Assembly: GCF_025567125.1 (NCBI RefSeq)
Contig: NZ_JAOQJI010000005.1
Location: 82,833 to 146,832 of the forward strand
Source of the DNA: Phocaeicola fibrisolvens
GTDB lineage: Bacteria > Bacteroidota > Bacteroidia > Bacteroidales > Bacteroidaceae
DNA: 64,000 nt
Reading direction: 5' to 3'
The position numbers and the translations under genes were made by a program. Of the stretch, positions 20,807-29,530 are shown one piece after another (position 1 is the first letter of the stretch; each line of letters starts with the position of its first letter). A model generated the notes under the pieces. That model was not told where the DNA came from. It saw only the letters and a program-made list of their open reading frames with translations, and did no database searches.

Positions 20807-22999
20807 AGTTTCAATTAAGAGATTACCAGCAGAATGCAAGTAACGCAGCAATTGCACATTACAAGCTGAAGAATGGAAAGAATTACCTGATGGTGTTGCC
20901 TACCGGCTGTCATGCAAAAGGAACTAAAATTCTTATGTATGACGGTTCTATGAAGAATGTTGAGGACATAAAGGTAGGAGATTGCCTTGTAGGAGATGAC
21001 GGAAAAAAAACGTACTGTGCTTGAGCTTCATAGAGGTATTGACAAACTTTATGAGATTAAGCCAATAAAGGGTAAGACATTTATTGTAAACGGAGGTCAT
21101 ATACTGTCCCTTTACAAAACGAATGAAGGGAAGAATCATCCTTCTTGTATGTCAAGAATAGATGAAATATCAGTAGAAGAATACATCACGAAGAGTAATA
21201 ATTATAAACATCTCCATAAACTGAGAAGAGTGAAATTCGTAGATTTTGGGAATGAGGAAATAAAGGTTTTTGAACCTTACTTTCTTGGATTGTATCTTGG
21301 TGACGGCACTTCGACAAATGGAATAAGCATTACGTCACAACGTAAGGAAGTTGAGGAATATTTGTACTCATTTGCAGCAAAGCATAATGTAAAGGTAAGG
21401 AAAGCGACAAAGCCTGACAACCTTGCGTCATCTTATTGCTTTTCTAATATTAGAGTGAGCAGGATGACCCCCAATCCTATAAAATTGGTTTTGGAAAGTC
21501 TTGGTCTATCAGGATTGACATCTGCTTTTAAGTTTATACCGATGGACTACAAGACAGCTTCCAAATCTGACAGATTAGAACTCCTTGCAGGGTTGCTTGA
21601 TACAGATTCTTACTACGATAAGGATAGAAACATGTATGAATATTGCACTAAATCCGAAAGGCTTGCTGACGATATTGCATTCCTCTGTCGTTCGCTTGGT
21701 TTTTACTGCGGAGATAAATCAATTAAGATAGTAAACGGTGAAACATATTACCGAATGACGATAACAGGAGAGCTTGATATTATCCCGACAAAAGTTAAAA
21801 TCAGGAAAGGGAAACCTCGCTTACAAAAGAAGAGTGTTCTTGTTACAGGATTTTCCGTTCATTACATAGGTAATGGTGAATATTACGGATTTACCATAGA
21901 TGGAAACCATTTATATTGTGATGGTCAGTTTTTCATTCATCATAACAGTGGAAAAAGCCTCATCATAGCTGACATAGCAGCAAGGCTGAATGAACCGTTG
22001 CTGGTGTTCCAACCTAACAAGGAAATACTTGAGCAGAACTTCGCAAAGTTGCAGACATATGGAATCTTTGATGCCGGATGCTATTCAGCCTCTGTAAAAA
22101 GAAAGGATATAAACAGGATTACTTTTGCTACTATCGGTAGCGTATATAATCACATGGAAGATTTCAAGCATTTCAAGTATATATTAATAGATGAATGCCA
22201 TTTGGTTAATCCGTCACAGGGAATGTATTCAGATTTCTTCGCTGCAGCAGAGAGGCGTATAATCGGACTTACTGCTACTCCATATAGATTGTGTAGTACG
22301 ATGAACGGTTCGATGCTTAAATTTCTTACACGCACACGACCGAGAGTTTTCAGTGACGTAATCTATTATTGTCAGGTCAGTGAACTACTTGCAAGAGGTT
22401 TTCTTACCAAACTGAAATATTACGACCTGACAAAAATAGAACTTGTGAATGTCAGAAGAAATTCAACCGGTGCGGACTTCGATGACGCGAGTCTTTCAAA
22501 GGAATTTGAACGTGTGGACCTGTATGGATACCTGATAAGCATGGTAAGAAGGCTGCTGGCTCCTAAGAGTGGAATACCGAGACGTGGAATACTGGTGTTC
22601 ACGAGGTTTGTAAAGGAGGCTGAAATGCTAACCCATGAGATACCTTGTAGCGCTGTGGTCAGCGGAACTACCCCTAAAAAGGAACGTGAACGGATTTTGG
22701 CAGACTTCAAGTCCGGAAAGATAAAGGTTGTTGCCAATTGCGGTGTACTCACTACAGGATTTGATTATCCGGAGCTGGATACAATCGTTCTTTGCCGGCC
22801 TACGATGTCACTTGCATTGTACTACCAGATGGTAGGTCGTGTTATACGGCCATATCCAGGGAAGGAAGGATGGGTCGTTGATTTGTGCGGAAATATAAAG
22901 ACTTTCGGTAAGGTGGAGGACTTGAGGATTGAGCAGCCGGAGAGAGGAAAGTGGATGGTCAAGACGAACGGTAAACAATTAACCAATGTAATACTATAG
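20803..22999 (+). CDS. SF2 DEAD/DEAH-type helicase interrupted by an intein; reading frame broken
   Basis: The N-terminal extein ends LMVLPTG (to residue 35) and the C-terminal extein resumes SGKSLIIADIAARL, rebuilding a Walker A motif TGSGKS. It continues with LIDECHLV, LTATPYR and MVGRVIRP, the SF2 motifs of UvsW-like phage helicases. The frame is broken at an A8 tract (21003-21010): seven A residues would join the two frames. The first frame stops after 73 residues; the second is open from about 20996. Expression needs slippage or a +1 shift, or the extra A is a sequencing error. ATP-driven unwinding or branch migration in phage recombination is its likely job. Confidence 0.85.
20908..21946 (+). 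other. Intein with LAGLIDADG homing endonuclease
   Basis: The insert starts with Cys (CHAKGTKILMYDG), ends HHN and is followed by Ser, the three residues needed for protein splicing. A homing endonuclease with two LAGLIDADG-type helices is inside: FLGLYLGDG (from about 21284) and LLAGLLDTDS (to about 21610). Block F reads YYGFTIDGNHLY. The insert is 1039 nt, one more than 346 codons, which places the frame error inside the intein. Confidence 0.9.
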
Positions 23000-23002
23000 C
23001 CT

Positions 23003-23356
23003 ATGTATGTAATAAGAGGACAGATACCAAGTAAGAGTAACTGTTATAAGATAGTGAATGTAAATGGTCATGCAAAGCTGGCCAAACAGAAGGTTCTTAC
23101 TGAATATGAAAAGAATTTCTATATTCAGTGTCCGGAACGTGGGAGGATGGTCAAAGGATATTTCAAGCTGAAAGCCAAGATATATTATTCAAGTAACCGT
23201 CCGGATCTGGACAATTCTCTTAAGATTCTTCTTGACTGCCTGCAACAGACCAAGACGATTGATAATGACAGATATTGTGTTCAAATAGACATTCAGAAAT
23301 TCATCGACAAGAAGGAGCCACGGATTGAATATGAGGTAATGCCGATAGAGTTCTGA
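23003..23356 (+). CDS. RusA-family Holliday junction resolvase
   Basis: The 117-residue protein has the RusA fold: an N-terminal GQIPSKSN segment and SSNRPDLDNSLKILLDCLQ, containing the metal-binding Asp residues, then DDRY-like NDRYCVQIDIQK. RusA resolves Holliday junctions made by phage recombination, acting as a dimer with Mg. It follows the helicase gene by 3 bp in the recombination operon. Confidence 0.87.
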   Translation: MYVIRGQIPSKSNCYKIVNVNGHAKLAKQKVLTEYEKNFYIQCPERGRMVKGYFKLKAKIYYSSNRPDLDNSLKILLDCLQQTKTIDNDRYCVQIDIQKFIDKKEPRIEYEVMPIEF

Positions 23357-23371
23357 AAGTAGGAGGTACTT

Positions 23372-24286
23372 ATGGCCAGACCAAACAAACAGGGGATTGA
23401 TTATTTCCCATTTGATGTTGATTTTTTCTCAGACATAAAAATCAGGAAGATTGCAAGGGCATGCGGTTCACAGGCTACTTCCATACTAATCTGCCTGCTG
23501 TGTAATATCTACAAGGATAAAGGGTATTACATTTTGTGGGATGAAGATTTGCCTTTTGTTATTGCTGACACAGTTGGGGTTTCCGAGGGCGCTGTTAAGG
23601 AAGTTATATTGAAGGCTCTGCAAGTTGATTTTTTTGACCAGGACATATATAATAAGCATAACGTACTTACCTCGTTAGGTATTCAGAAGCGATTCAAGTC
23701 CGCGGTTTACAAGAGGGAAAAGATTGAGTACATTGAAGAATATATGGTTTCCGATGTAAGAAAAATAGTTTCTGACATCAAAAACCAAGTTTCTGACGTC
23801 AGAAGTACACAAAGTAAAGTAAAGAAAAGTAGAGTAAAGAAAAGTAAAGAAAATGATAAAGAAATATCTCCTGAAGGAGATACAAAGAAAGACGAGCTTT
23901 CTTTGAAGCCTCATCCGCAAATAGAACATGTTGATTTTGTCAAATTGCAGGAATACTTCAATACTACTTTCAACGGTAAATTGTCAGTGGTCATGAACAT
24001 GACCGAAGCAAGGCGCAAGGCTGTCAAGGCAAGAATAGCCCAGTACGACAAGGAAACTGTATTCACCGTATTGAAGAAGGTGGCTGCCAGTCCATTTCTT
24101 TTAGGGTGTAACGACAGAAACTGGAAGTGCGATTTTGACTGGATTTTCAAGGCTGGAAACTTCACTAAGATTTTGGAGGGTAATTATGACGAAAAACGAA
24201 ATAACAATACGGCAGGAGGCAGAAAGGAATCAGTTAGCCGTCTTAAAGGCCTCGCCGAAGCAATACTTACAGATTCTGAAACCTAA
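23372..24286 (+). CDS. DUF4373 (Lin1244/Lin1753-like) replication-associated protein
   Basis: The 304-residue protein has the DUF4373 N-terminal domain (about 5-110), seen in YFPFDVDFFSDIKIRKIARA and LGIQKRFKSA; this is a winged-helix domain like the DnaD N-terminus. A basic linker (KVKKSRVKKSKEN) leads to a C-terminal domain with GCNDRNWKCDFDWIFKAGNFTKILEGNY, common in phage replication initiators. It probably binds the phage origin or loads the helicase. The gene overlaps the next one by 101 bp in another frame. Confidence 0.82.
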   Translation: MARPNKQGIDYFPFDVDFFSDIKIRKIARACGSQATSILICLLCNIYKDKGYYILWDEDLPFVIADTVGVSEGAVKEVILKALQVDFFDQDIYNKHNVLTSLGIQKRFKSAVYKREKIEYIEEYMVSDVRKIVSDIKNQVSDVRSTQSKVKKSRVKKSKENDKEISPEGDTKKDELSLKPHPQIEHVDFVKLQEYFNTTFNGKLSVVMNMTEARRKAVKARIAQYDKETVFTVLKKVAASPFLLGCNDRNWKCDFDWIFKAGNFTKILEGNYDEKRNNNTAGGRKESVSRLKGLAEAILTDSET

Positions 24287-24878
24287 GAGTATCGATGATG
24301 TTTTTGCATCCTCAGTGCCTGCACTTGTAACAGTTGCCATGGAATTCGGAGAAAACCATGCACGTGCAATTGTCGTGATATTGCTGTCGGAGGTTGTGGA
24401 TTTCTTCAATGCGTCAAATACAATGAATGATTCACAGGTAGCCATTACAACTGATTTAATTATCGAGGAATATCCGTATTTCAAGATTGATGATTTGAAG
24501 TTGGCTTTCCGAAATGCTATGAAGGGTAGATACGGAGAGATATATAATCGTCTGGATGGCTCTGTTATCATGGGGTGGCTGAATCAATATAATCGTGAGA
24601 GATGCGCTAAGGCTGACGTAATATCGTACAATGAGCATAAGGTAAGGGTTCAGGAAGAATCTGGGTTGTATTATGATGATTACCGAAAACAATTAAAGGT
24701 TCTGGCATCACATGGAGACAAGAGTGCACAGGAAGCGCTCCGTAGATCTGATGATATACTTTCCTTCATGAAAGAAAAGAAAATGGAGAAACAGAAAAAG
24801 ATACTTGAAGAGTATGAGCGGAAACGTAACGAAATTCGAAATCAAGTTCAACAAAAAGGGGTACCTGAAAAAAGATGA
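24186..24878 (+). CDS. Phage protein of DUF6633-like type
   Basis: The ATG at 24186 gives 230 residues (MTKNEITIRQEAERNQ). The middle region PYFKIDDLKLAFRNAMKGRYGEIYNRLDG and MGWLNQYNRERC resembles a family that follows DUF4373 proteins in Bacteroidales phages; the end is a charged coiled coil (MEKQKKILEEYERKRNEI). The place after an initiator-like gene suggests a helicase-loader or replisome role by context. Confidence 0.7.
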   Translation: MTKNEITIRQEAERNQLAVLKASPKQYLQILKPKSIDDVFASSVPALVTVAMEFGENHARAIVVILLSEVVDFFNASNTMNDSQVAITTDLIIEEYPYFKIDDLKLAFRNAMKGRYGEIYNRLDGSVIMGWLNQYNRERCAKADVISYNEHKVRVQEESGLYYDDYRKQLKVLASHGDKSAQEALRRSDDILSFMKEKKMEKQKKILEEYERKRNEIRNQVQQKGVPEKR

Positions 24879-25017
24879 AATATGCAATTTTTTTGGCTGG
24901 AATAATGTACATCTTACCGTTAACGGACATTGCATTGTGAGCGTAAGGTCAGATAAGATGGAAGCATTCGAAAAGACTGTAGAACGGCTTTTTATTTCAG
25001 TGATAAAAAGGATGTAA
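24814..25017 (+). CDS. Small phage protein of unknown function
   Basis: The ATG at 24814 gives 67 residues (MSGNVTKFEIKFNKKGYLKK); another ATG three codons upstream is possible. It overlaps the previous gene by 65 bp in a different frame. Strand-rich sequence with VHLTVNGHCIVSVRSD suggests a small folded protein. Its stop codon lies in promoter cassette copy 2. Confidence 0.6.
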   Translation: MSGNVTKFEIKFNKKGYLKKDEICNFFGWNNVHLTVNGHCIVSVRSDKMEAFEKTVERLFISVIKRM

Positions 25018-25093
25018 AATGGCGAAGTTTCTGTTTGCAAAACTTGTCATTCTGAACTATCTTTACTGATGTAATGAACTAAAAGTCAAACCA
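25015..25093 (+). promoter_or_regulatory. Repeated phage promoter cassette, copy 2
   Basis: TTTG (25034-25037), 20 bp, then TATCTTTA (25058-25065). The AAGTTT/AAACTT inverted repeat and the leader ACTAAAAGTCAAACC (25078-25092) are intact. It precedes the ParB-like gene. Confidence 0.8.
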
Positions 25094-25108
25094 ATAAATA
25101 ATAAAATT

Positions 25109-26767
25109 ATGGCAGAAATTAAAAATCTACCGGTGAGTTTAATTCAAACGTCACCTAGAAATCCTCGTAAAACATTCGATGAGGAAAAGTTAAAGGAACT
25201 TGCACAGAACATTGAAGAACAGGGACTGCTGCAGCCTATCACAGTAAGAGTAATCAAGGAAGGTGATTCTGTAATAGATGAAGATACTGGAGAAGTTATC
25301 AATTCGGAATCTAAGTATGAGATTGTATGCGGTGAGCGACGTTTCCGAGCATGGAATATGCTTGCAAAAAAATCCGACAAGTATAATGAAATACCGTGCA
25401 TAGTCAGGGAAATGACTGACGAACAGGCTTTCGACGCTATGATAACTGAGAATTTGCAGCGGCAGGATGTCGATCCGGTTGAAGAAGCGATAGCATTTTC
25501 CCTGCTTCTAGAAAATGGCAATTCAGTTGATGATATAGCTTTGCGATTTGGAAAGTCTACCAGATTCGTGCAGGACAGGGTAAAGCTGAAAGGACTTATT
25601 CCTGAGCTTATCGAGATGCTAAGAGAAGACCTCATTCCTATCTCCGGCGCCATGTTGCTTGCCAAACTCGATGTAGACGCTCAGAAGGAATTCTATAACG
25701 AAGAAGTGAATGGTGAGGATGGAGTAACCTTGTCAGATATTAAGGATTATATTGATGACCTGTTTTGTGTCATTGATAAGGCACAGTTTTTTTCTGAGGA
25801 TAATTTCAGTGATTCGATTCCATCATGCTCTAGCTGCATCAATAACACTGCCAATCATGGGTGCCTGTTCTACGAAATGAAAGGTAAGGAGCAGAAGTGC
25901 ATTAATCGTGAATGTTTCTCCAGGAAGCAGCAGGAATATGTCAAATACCGTGTGATGAAGGAGGCTGAAAATCTCGTCAAGAAGGGTGAGCCTCTGACAT
26001 TCGGAAAATCTGTCATCGTAATCGAACCTCCTCGGTCATGGGATACTGAGAGTGAGAAACAGAGAAAGGAAGATACGATTAAGATGTATAACGATATGGG
26101 ATTTGAAGTCGTATATAGTAGTGTATTCGACCATCCGTGCTTTTATTCTGAATCTGATGAAAGGATTGCAGAGAAACTTGAAAATAATGAGGTATATAGA
26201 TGCATAGAGGTTCTAGGTTACAGCAGACCGGAATTCAAGGTGTCATTTTATTATCTCAAGAAATCTTCATCTGTCAAAGGTGCTTGTAATGTTTCCAATC
26301 AGATTGAGGCTGAGAATATCAGACAGAAGATAAAGAGAAATGGGGAGCTGATGGTGGAGAAGAAAACTGAAACCATGCGTAAATGGGCGGATGACATGGA
26401 TGATTATACGAGCAAATCTGATGGAATGTCACCGAACGAGCAGATTATATTCGATGTGTTGGTAATGAAGGGTTGTGGATACCTGTTTCAAAAATCAATA
26501 GGGCTGAATATAAATAAGATTGATATTGTGCAATATGTTACAGATAATGCTAAGGAAAGGAACAAATGGTACAGAGAGTTTATTCGTGCAAAATTATCTG
26601 AAGCTGCTGTGATGTATGATAGTGATTTGAAGAAATTACAGGATATGCTTTTCAGCGAGCAGTATCCTGAAAGATACAACGAGATGACTTCAAAACTCAC
26701 AAGTTCATACGCTAAAAAGGAAGAAAATCTGAATGAGAAACTTAAGGAACTTGTCGGTGAACAGTAA
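25109..26767 (+). CDS. ParB/Spo0J-family protein
   Basis: The 552-residue protein opens with a ParB N-terminal CTPase/nuclease-type domain: IQTSPRNPRKTFDEEKLKELA, CGERRFRAW (ParB box I) and TENLQRQDVDPVEEA (box II). A helix-turn-helix region follows (VDDIALRFGKSTRFVQDRVKL). A four-cysteine cluster in CSSCINNTANHGC to C-IN-REC (about 245-273) suggests zinc binding, and the long C-terminal half is unassigned. No ParA is nearby, so a role in DNA modification control or replication is as likely as partition. Confidence 0.85.
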   Translation: MAEIKNLPVSLIQTSPRNPRKTFDEEKLKELAQNIEEQGLLQPITVRVIKEGDSVIDEDTGEVINSESKYEIVCGERRFRAWNMLAKKSDKYNEIPCIVREMTDEQAFDAMITENLQRQDVDPVEEAIAFSLLLENGNSVDDIALRFGKSTRFVQDRVKLKGLIPELIEMLREDLIPISGAMLLAKLDVDAQKEFYNEEVNGEDGVTLSDIKDYIDDLFCVIDKAQFFSEDNFSDSIPSCSSCINNTANHGCLFYEMKGKEQKCINRECFSRKQQEYVKYRVMKEAENLVKKGEPLTFGKSVIVIEPPRSWDTESEKQRKEDTIKMYNDMGFEVVYSSVFDHPCFYSESDERIAEKLENNEVYRCIEVLGYSRPEFKVSFYYLKKSSSVKGACNVSNQIEAENIRQKIKRNGELMVEKKTETMRKWADDMDDYTSKSDGMSPNEQIIFDVLVMKGCGYLFQKSIGLNINKIDIVQYVTDNAKERNKWYREFIRAKLSEAAVMYDSDLKKLQDMLFSEQYPERYNEMTSKLTSSYAKKEENLNEKLKELVGEQ

Positions 26768-26849
26768 TTGAATTAATGATATGGAAATGAATCATTCCCC
26801 TTGATAATAAAAGTTGATACATAGTCCGATAACAATAACTTAGATAATT

Positions 26850-27143
26850 ATGATTACATTAAACAGATTGGCTAAAAGATGTTTTGAGATAGCGTTGAAG
26901 CGTAAAAAAATGACTGAAAGCACTTCTCCTAAGGCTGTAGTGCTGGCCATATCGTCGGAATGGAGGGAACTTGCCGAGGCCGGGAAGGAGCGAAGCAATC
27001 ATATTCCATCCTGGAGTGAGCGTGAGGAAGAAGCCGCAGATGTCATAATAGCTACACTTACATATCTTGAGAAGATAGGATGCAACGACATCGAGCAACT
27101 TTTGAAGGATAAAGTGGAGTTTAATTCGTACCGTACTAAGTGA
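26850..27143 (+). CDS. MazG-like nucleotide pyrophosphohydrolase
   Basis: The 97-residue protein matches the MazG fold: ISSEWRELAEAGKE and WSEREEEAADVIIATLTYLE contain the E-x-x-E and E-x-x-D metal motifs (about residues 31-75). Enzymes of this family hydrolyse non-canonical or regulatory nucleoside triphosphates. In phages they may clear the nucleotide pool or lower ppGpp. It lies between two ParB-like genes. Confidence 0.85.
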   Translation: MITLNRLAKRCFEIALKRKKMTESTSPKAVVLAISSEWRELAEAGKERSNHIPSWSEREEEAADVIIATLTYLEKIGCNDIEQLLKDKVEFNSYRTK

Positions 27144-27199
27144 TGTTCCGGCTATTATGTGATGTTGATTATTAGTGTTGTTGATTAAATAGTTGGTAT

Positions 27200-27865
27200 A
27201 TGACAGAATTTGAATTTCAGACAATCCAGACAAGTCTGCTGGATTTCAACAAGGGCCAGCTTGATGGCCTGCCGAAGAATCCCCGGTTCTTCAGGGATTA
27301 CCGTTATGACGCTATGAAGAAAAGCATAGAGGACAGTCCTGAGATGCTTAATCTTCGTGAACTAATTGTCTATCCTGTAGGAGAAAGATACATTGTAGTG
27401 TGCGGTAATTTAAGACTTAGGGCCTGCAAGGAACTTGGGTACAAGGAACTTCCTTGCAAGGTTCTAAATCCTGAGACTCCTGTAAAGAAGCTGCGTGAAT
27501 ATGCGACAAAGGATAACGTGTCATTCGGTGAGAATGATATGGACGTGATGATGAACGACTGGGATAAGTCTGAACTTCAGGAATGGGGGATTGAGTTTGC
27601 TCCGGAGCCTGAAAAGGATGAATTCAAGGAGCGTTTCGAAGCCATAACGGATGAAACTGCCGTCTATCCACTTATACCCAAGTATGATGAGAAGTACGAG
27701 CTATTTATTGTCATGTCTTCTAACGAAGTGGACAGCAACTGGCTGCGTGAAGCACTTGACATGCAGCACATGCAGAGTTACAAGACCGGTAAAGTGAGCA
27801 AAAGCAATGTAGTTGATATTAAGGATGTACGCCATGCAATTGAGAATCGTAATACCAAGTCATAA
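27200..27865 (+). CDS. ParB N-terminal-like domain protein
   Basis: The 221-residue protein has a ParB/sulfiredoxin-like N-terminal domain: KNPRFFRDYRYDAMKKSIED, then VVCGNLRLRACKELGYKELPCKVL, followed by TKDNVSFGENDMD. The C-terminal half is specific to a phage subgroup. Such proteins often accompany glycosyltransferases or methylases of modified phage DNA. The glycosyltransferase gene starts inside its 3' end with a 32-bp overlap. Confidence 0.82.
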   Translation: MTEFEFQTIQTSLLDFNKGQLDGLPKNPRFFRDYRYDAMKKSIEDSPEMLNLRELIVYPVGERYIVVCGNLRLRACKELGYKELPCKVLNPETPVKKLREYATKDNVSFGENDMDVMMNDWDKSELQEWGIEFAPEPEKDEFKERFEAITDETAVYPLIPKYDEKYELFIVMSSNEVDSNWLREALDMQHMQSYKTGKVSKSNVVDIKDVRHAIENRNTKS

Positions 27866-28586
27866 GAGACACGACAGGGTGTTCGCAAAAAAGCTGGTGA
27901 ACGACCCGATAATCTGCGTTGCTGAGAGCCAGGCAGACGTGTACAGACAGTTCAATCCAGACTGTGAGATAGTCACCCATCCGGACGATGTTGTCGGCCT
28001 CATCCCCAAACGCAACTGGATGGCGAAGCATTTCAGGAACCTGTTCATGCTGGACGATGATGTCCATGCTTGCAAATCTATTTACGTCGAAAAAGGAGAA
28101 CCTTCGAGAATCAAGGATAAGGACGAGATAACTCGTATAATTTTCAATCTTGCCGAGATGGCTGAGATGATGGATGTGCATCTTTTCGGGTTTACCGCAC
28201 GCATATCTCCGGTCATGTACGATGAAACTGCATTCCTTTCGTTGTCCAAGATGATAACCGGATGTTCTTATGGAGTGTTTTACAACAAGAACACATGGTG
28301 GAATGAAGAGCTCAGGCTTAAGGAGGATTTCTGGATTTCCTGTTACATGAAGTACAAGGAAAGAAGGATACTTACTGACCTTAGATACAACTTCGAGCAG
28401 AAATCCACCTTCGTCAATTCAGGAGGTCTTGCCGCATTCCGGAACCAGGCAGAGGAGCAGCGTTCAATAATGCTTATCAAGAAGCATTTCGGAGACAGCA
28501 TTAATCTGAAGGGAAGTACCAATAACGGTAAGGACAAAACAAAGCAGCTTGTTAAGTACAATATAACTTGCAAGTTCAAGTTTTGA
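27834..28586 (+). CDS. TET-associated glycosyltransferase-like protein
   Basis: The start MQLRIVIPSHKRHDRVF is chosen over two upstream ATGs inside the ParB-like gene. The 250-residue protein has a GT-A-like glycosyltransferase core: VIPSHKR, nucleotide-sugar binding region and FMLDDDVHACKS with the DxD metal motif (about 65-72). The layout fits the TAGT family, which is linked with phage base hypermodification. It probably transfers a sugar to a modified base. No TET/JBP dioxygenase is seen in the window. Confidence 0.72.
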   Translation: MQLRIVIPSHKRHDRVFAKKLVNDPIICVAESQADVYRQFNPDCEIVTHPDDVVGLIPKRNWMAKHFRNLFMLDDDVHACKSIYVEKGEPSRIKDKDEITRIIFNLAEMAEMMDVHLFGFTARISPVMYDETAFLSLSKMITGCSYGVFYNKNTWWNEELRLKEDFWISCYMKYKERRILTDLRYNFEQKSTFVNSGGLAAFRNQAEEQRSIMLIKKHFGDSINLKGSTNNGKDKTKQLVKYNITCKFKF

Positions 28587-28673
28587 AAATGGCGTAAAAA
28601 TGGCGAAGTTTCTGTTTGCAAAACTTGTCATTCTGTATTAATTTTACTGATGTAAGATAATAAATGTCAATGA
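28585..28673 (+). promoter_or_regulatory. Repeated phage promoter cassette, copy 3
   Basis: TTTG (28615-28618), 20 bp, then TAATTTTA (28639-28646). The 5' AAAATGGCG element is doubled. The leader is diverged (AATAAATGTCAATG). It precedes the RarA-C-like gene. Confidence 0.75.
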
Positions 28674-28676
28674 TTT

Positions 28677-29207
28677 ATGATTATCAGAACTGTTAGAGGA
28701 TATGATTTTTTTGAGGTGTCGTCAGCGATGCAGAAGGCTATAAGACGGGCTGACACTGCTGTTGCCGGATATTTTGCCTTGGAACTGTGGACAAGCGGTT
28801 ACAGGGATTATGTCTGGAAGCGTTTATATACGATTTCCGCTGAAGATTGCTATGGACTTATTACGTCTGAAATTGAAGCATTGTGGCAAGGACACGAACT
28901 TGTCAACAAGTCCTCAAAGGAGCCAAAAGGTAGAATATTTGTCAGCAAGGCAGTAATACTTCTGTGCTATTGTCGTAAATGCAGGGATGCAGATCACCTT
29001 CAGAACTTCATTTACGATAAGAATATGATTAATGCAGACGAATGGCTGGAAGATGTAAGGAGAAATCCTATTCCCATTCCTCCATATACATTCGATGTGC
29101 ATACCAGAAGAGGCAAAAAGATGGGACGAACAAAAGAGGAATTCTTCCGTGAAGAATACGAAGCACTTAATCCTCGCGAAAGGGGCCTTTTTGATGGTGT
29201 TGTATGA
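28677..29207 (+). CDS. RarA/MgsA C-terminal-like protein
   Basis: The 176-residue protein resembles the C-terminal cluster domain of the clamp-loader-like ATPase RarA: VSSAMQKAIRRADTAVAGYFALEL, then WKRLYTISAEDCYGL and AVILLCYCRKCRDADHLQNF. It lacks the AAA+ ATPase part, so it is a free-standing module. RarA acts at stalled forks; the phage protein may interact with the replisome or clamp loader. Expressed from promoter cassette copy 3. Confidence 0.7.
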   Translation: MIIRTVRGYDFFEVSSAMQKAIRRADTAVAGYFALELWTSGYRDYVWKRLYTISAEDCYGLITSEIEALWQGHELVNKSSKEPKGRIFVSKAVILLCYCRKCRDADHLQNFIYDKNMINADEWLEDVRRNPIPIPPYTFDVHTRRGKKMGRTKEEFFREEYEALNPRERGLFDGVV

Positions 29208-29209
29208 TA

Positions 29210-29235
29210 ATATGCCACGCATTGTCGTGGCATAT
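29210..29235. other. Perfect hairpin before the 86-residue gene
   Basis: ATATGCCACG (29210-29219) pairs exactly with CGTGGCATAT (29226-29235) around CATTGT. It lies directly after the RarA-C-like gene and before another copy of the leader ACTAAAAGTCAAACC (29239-29253). No T run follows. Confidence 0.65.
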
Positions 29236-29268
29236 ATTACTAAAAGTCAAACCGAAAAAATTAGAATT

Positions 29269-29529
29269 ATGGAAAAAGATGTTTATGGCCAAGAGAATCT
29301 TAATGGCTGTGTTGAAGAGGGGTCAAAGAAAGTTGACCTTGAAAAAAATCCAAAAGGAACAGAACTTAAAGTTGCTCACCAGCGGGAGATTGAGAAGCAT
29401 GGAAAGTATGTGGCTGTCCCCGGTGACAAGACACGGACGCGAATCTTCGTCCGCAACGGTGAGAACGTGGAAAAGAAGATAGCCGCTTATCTTGATAGGA
29501 TAAACAACAGACCTCAAAGATGGAACTGA
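29269..29529 (+). CDS. Small phage protein before the methyltransferase
   Basis: The 86-residue protein (MEKDVYGQENLNGCVEEGSK) ends in a basic region KYVAVPGDKTRTRIFVRNGEN. No family is known to me. The shared leader at 29239-29253 and its one-base spacing to the methyltransferase gene show it is the first gene of that unit. It may assist or regulate the methyltransferase. Confidence 0.68.
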   Translation: MEKDVYGQENLNGCVEEGSKKVDLEKNPKGTELKVAHQREIEKHGKYVAVPGDKTRTRIFVRNGENVEKKIAAYLDRINNRPQRWN

Positions 29530-29530
29530 T

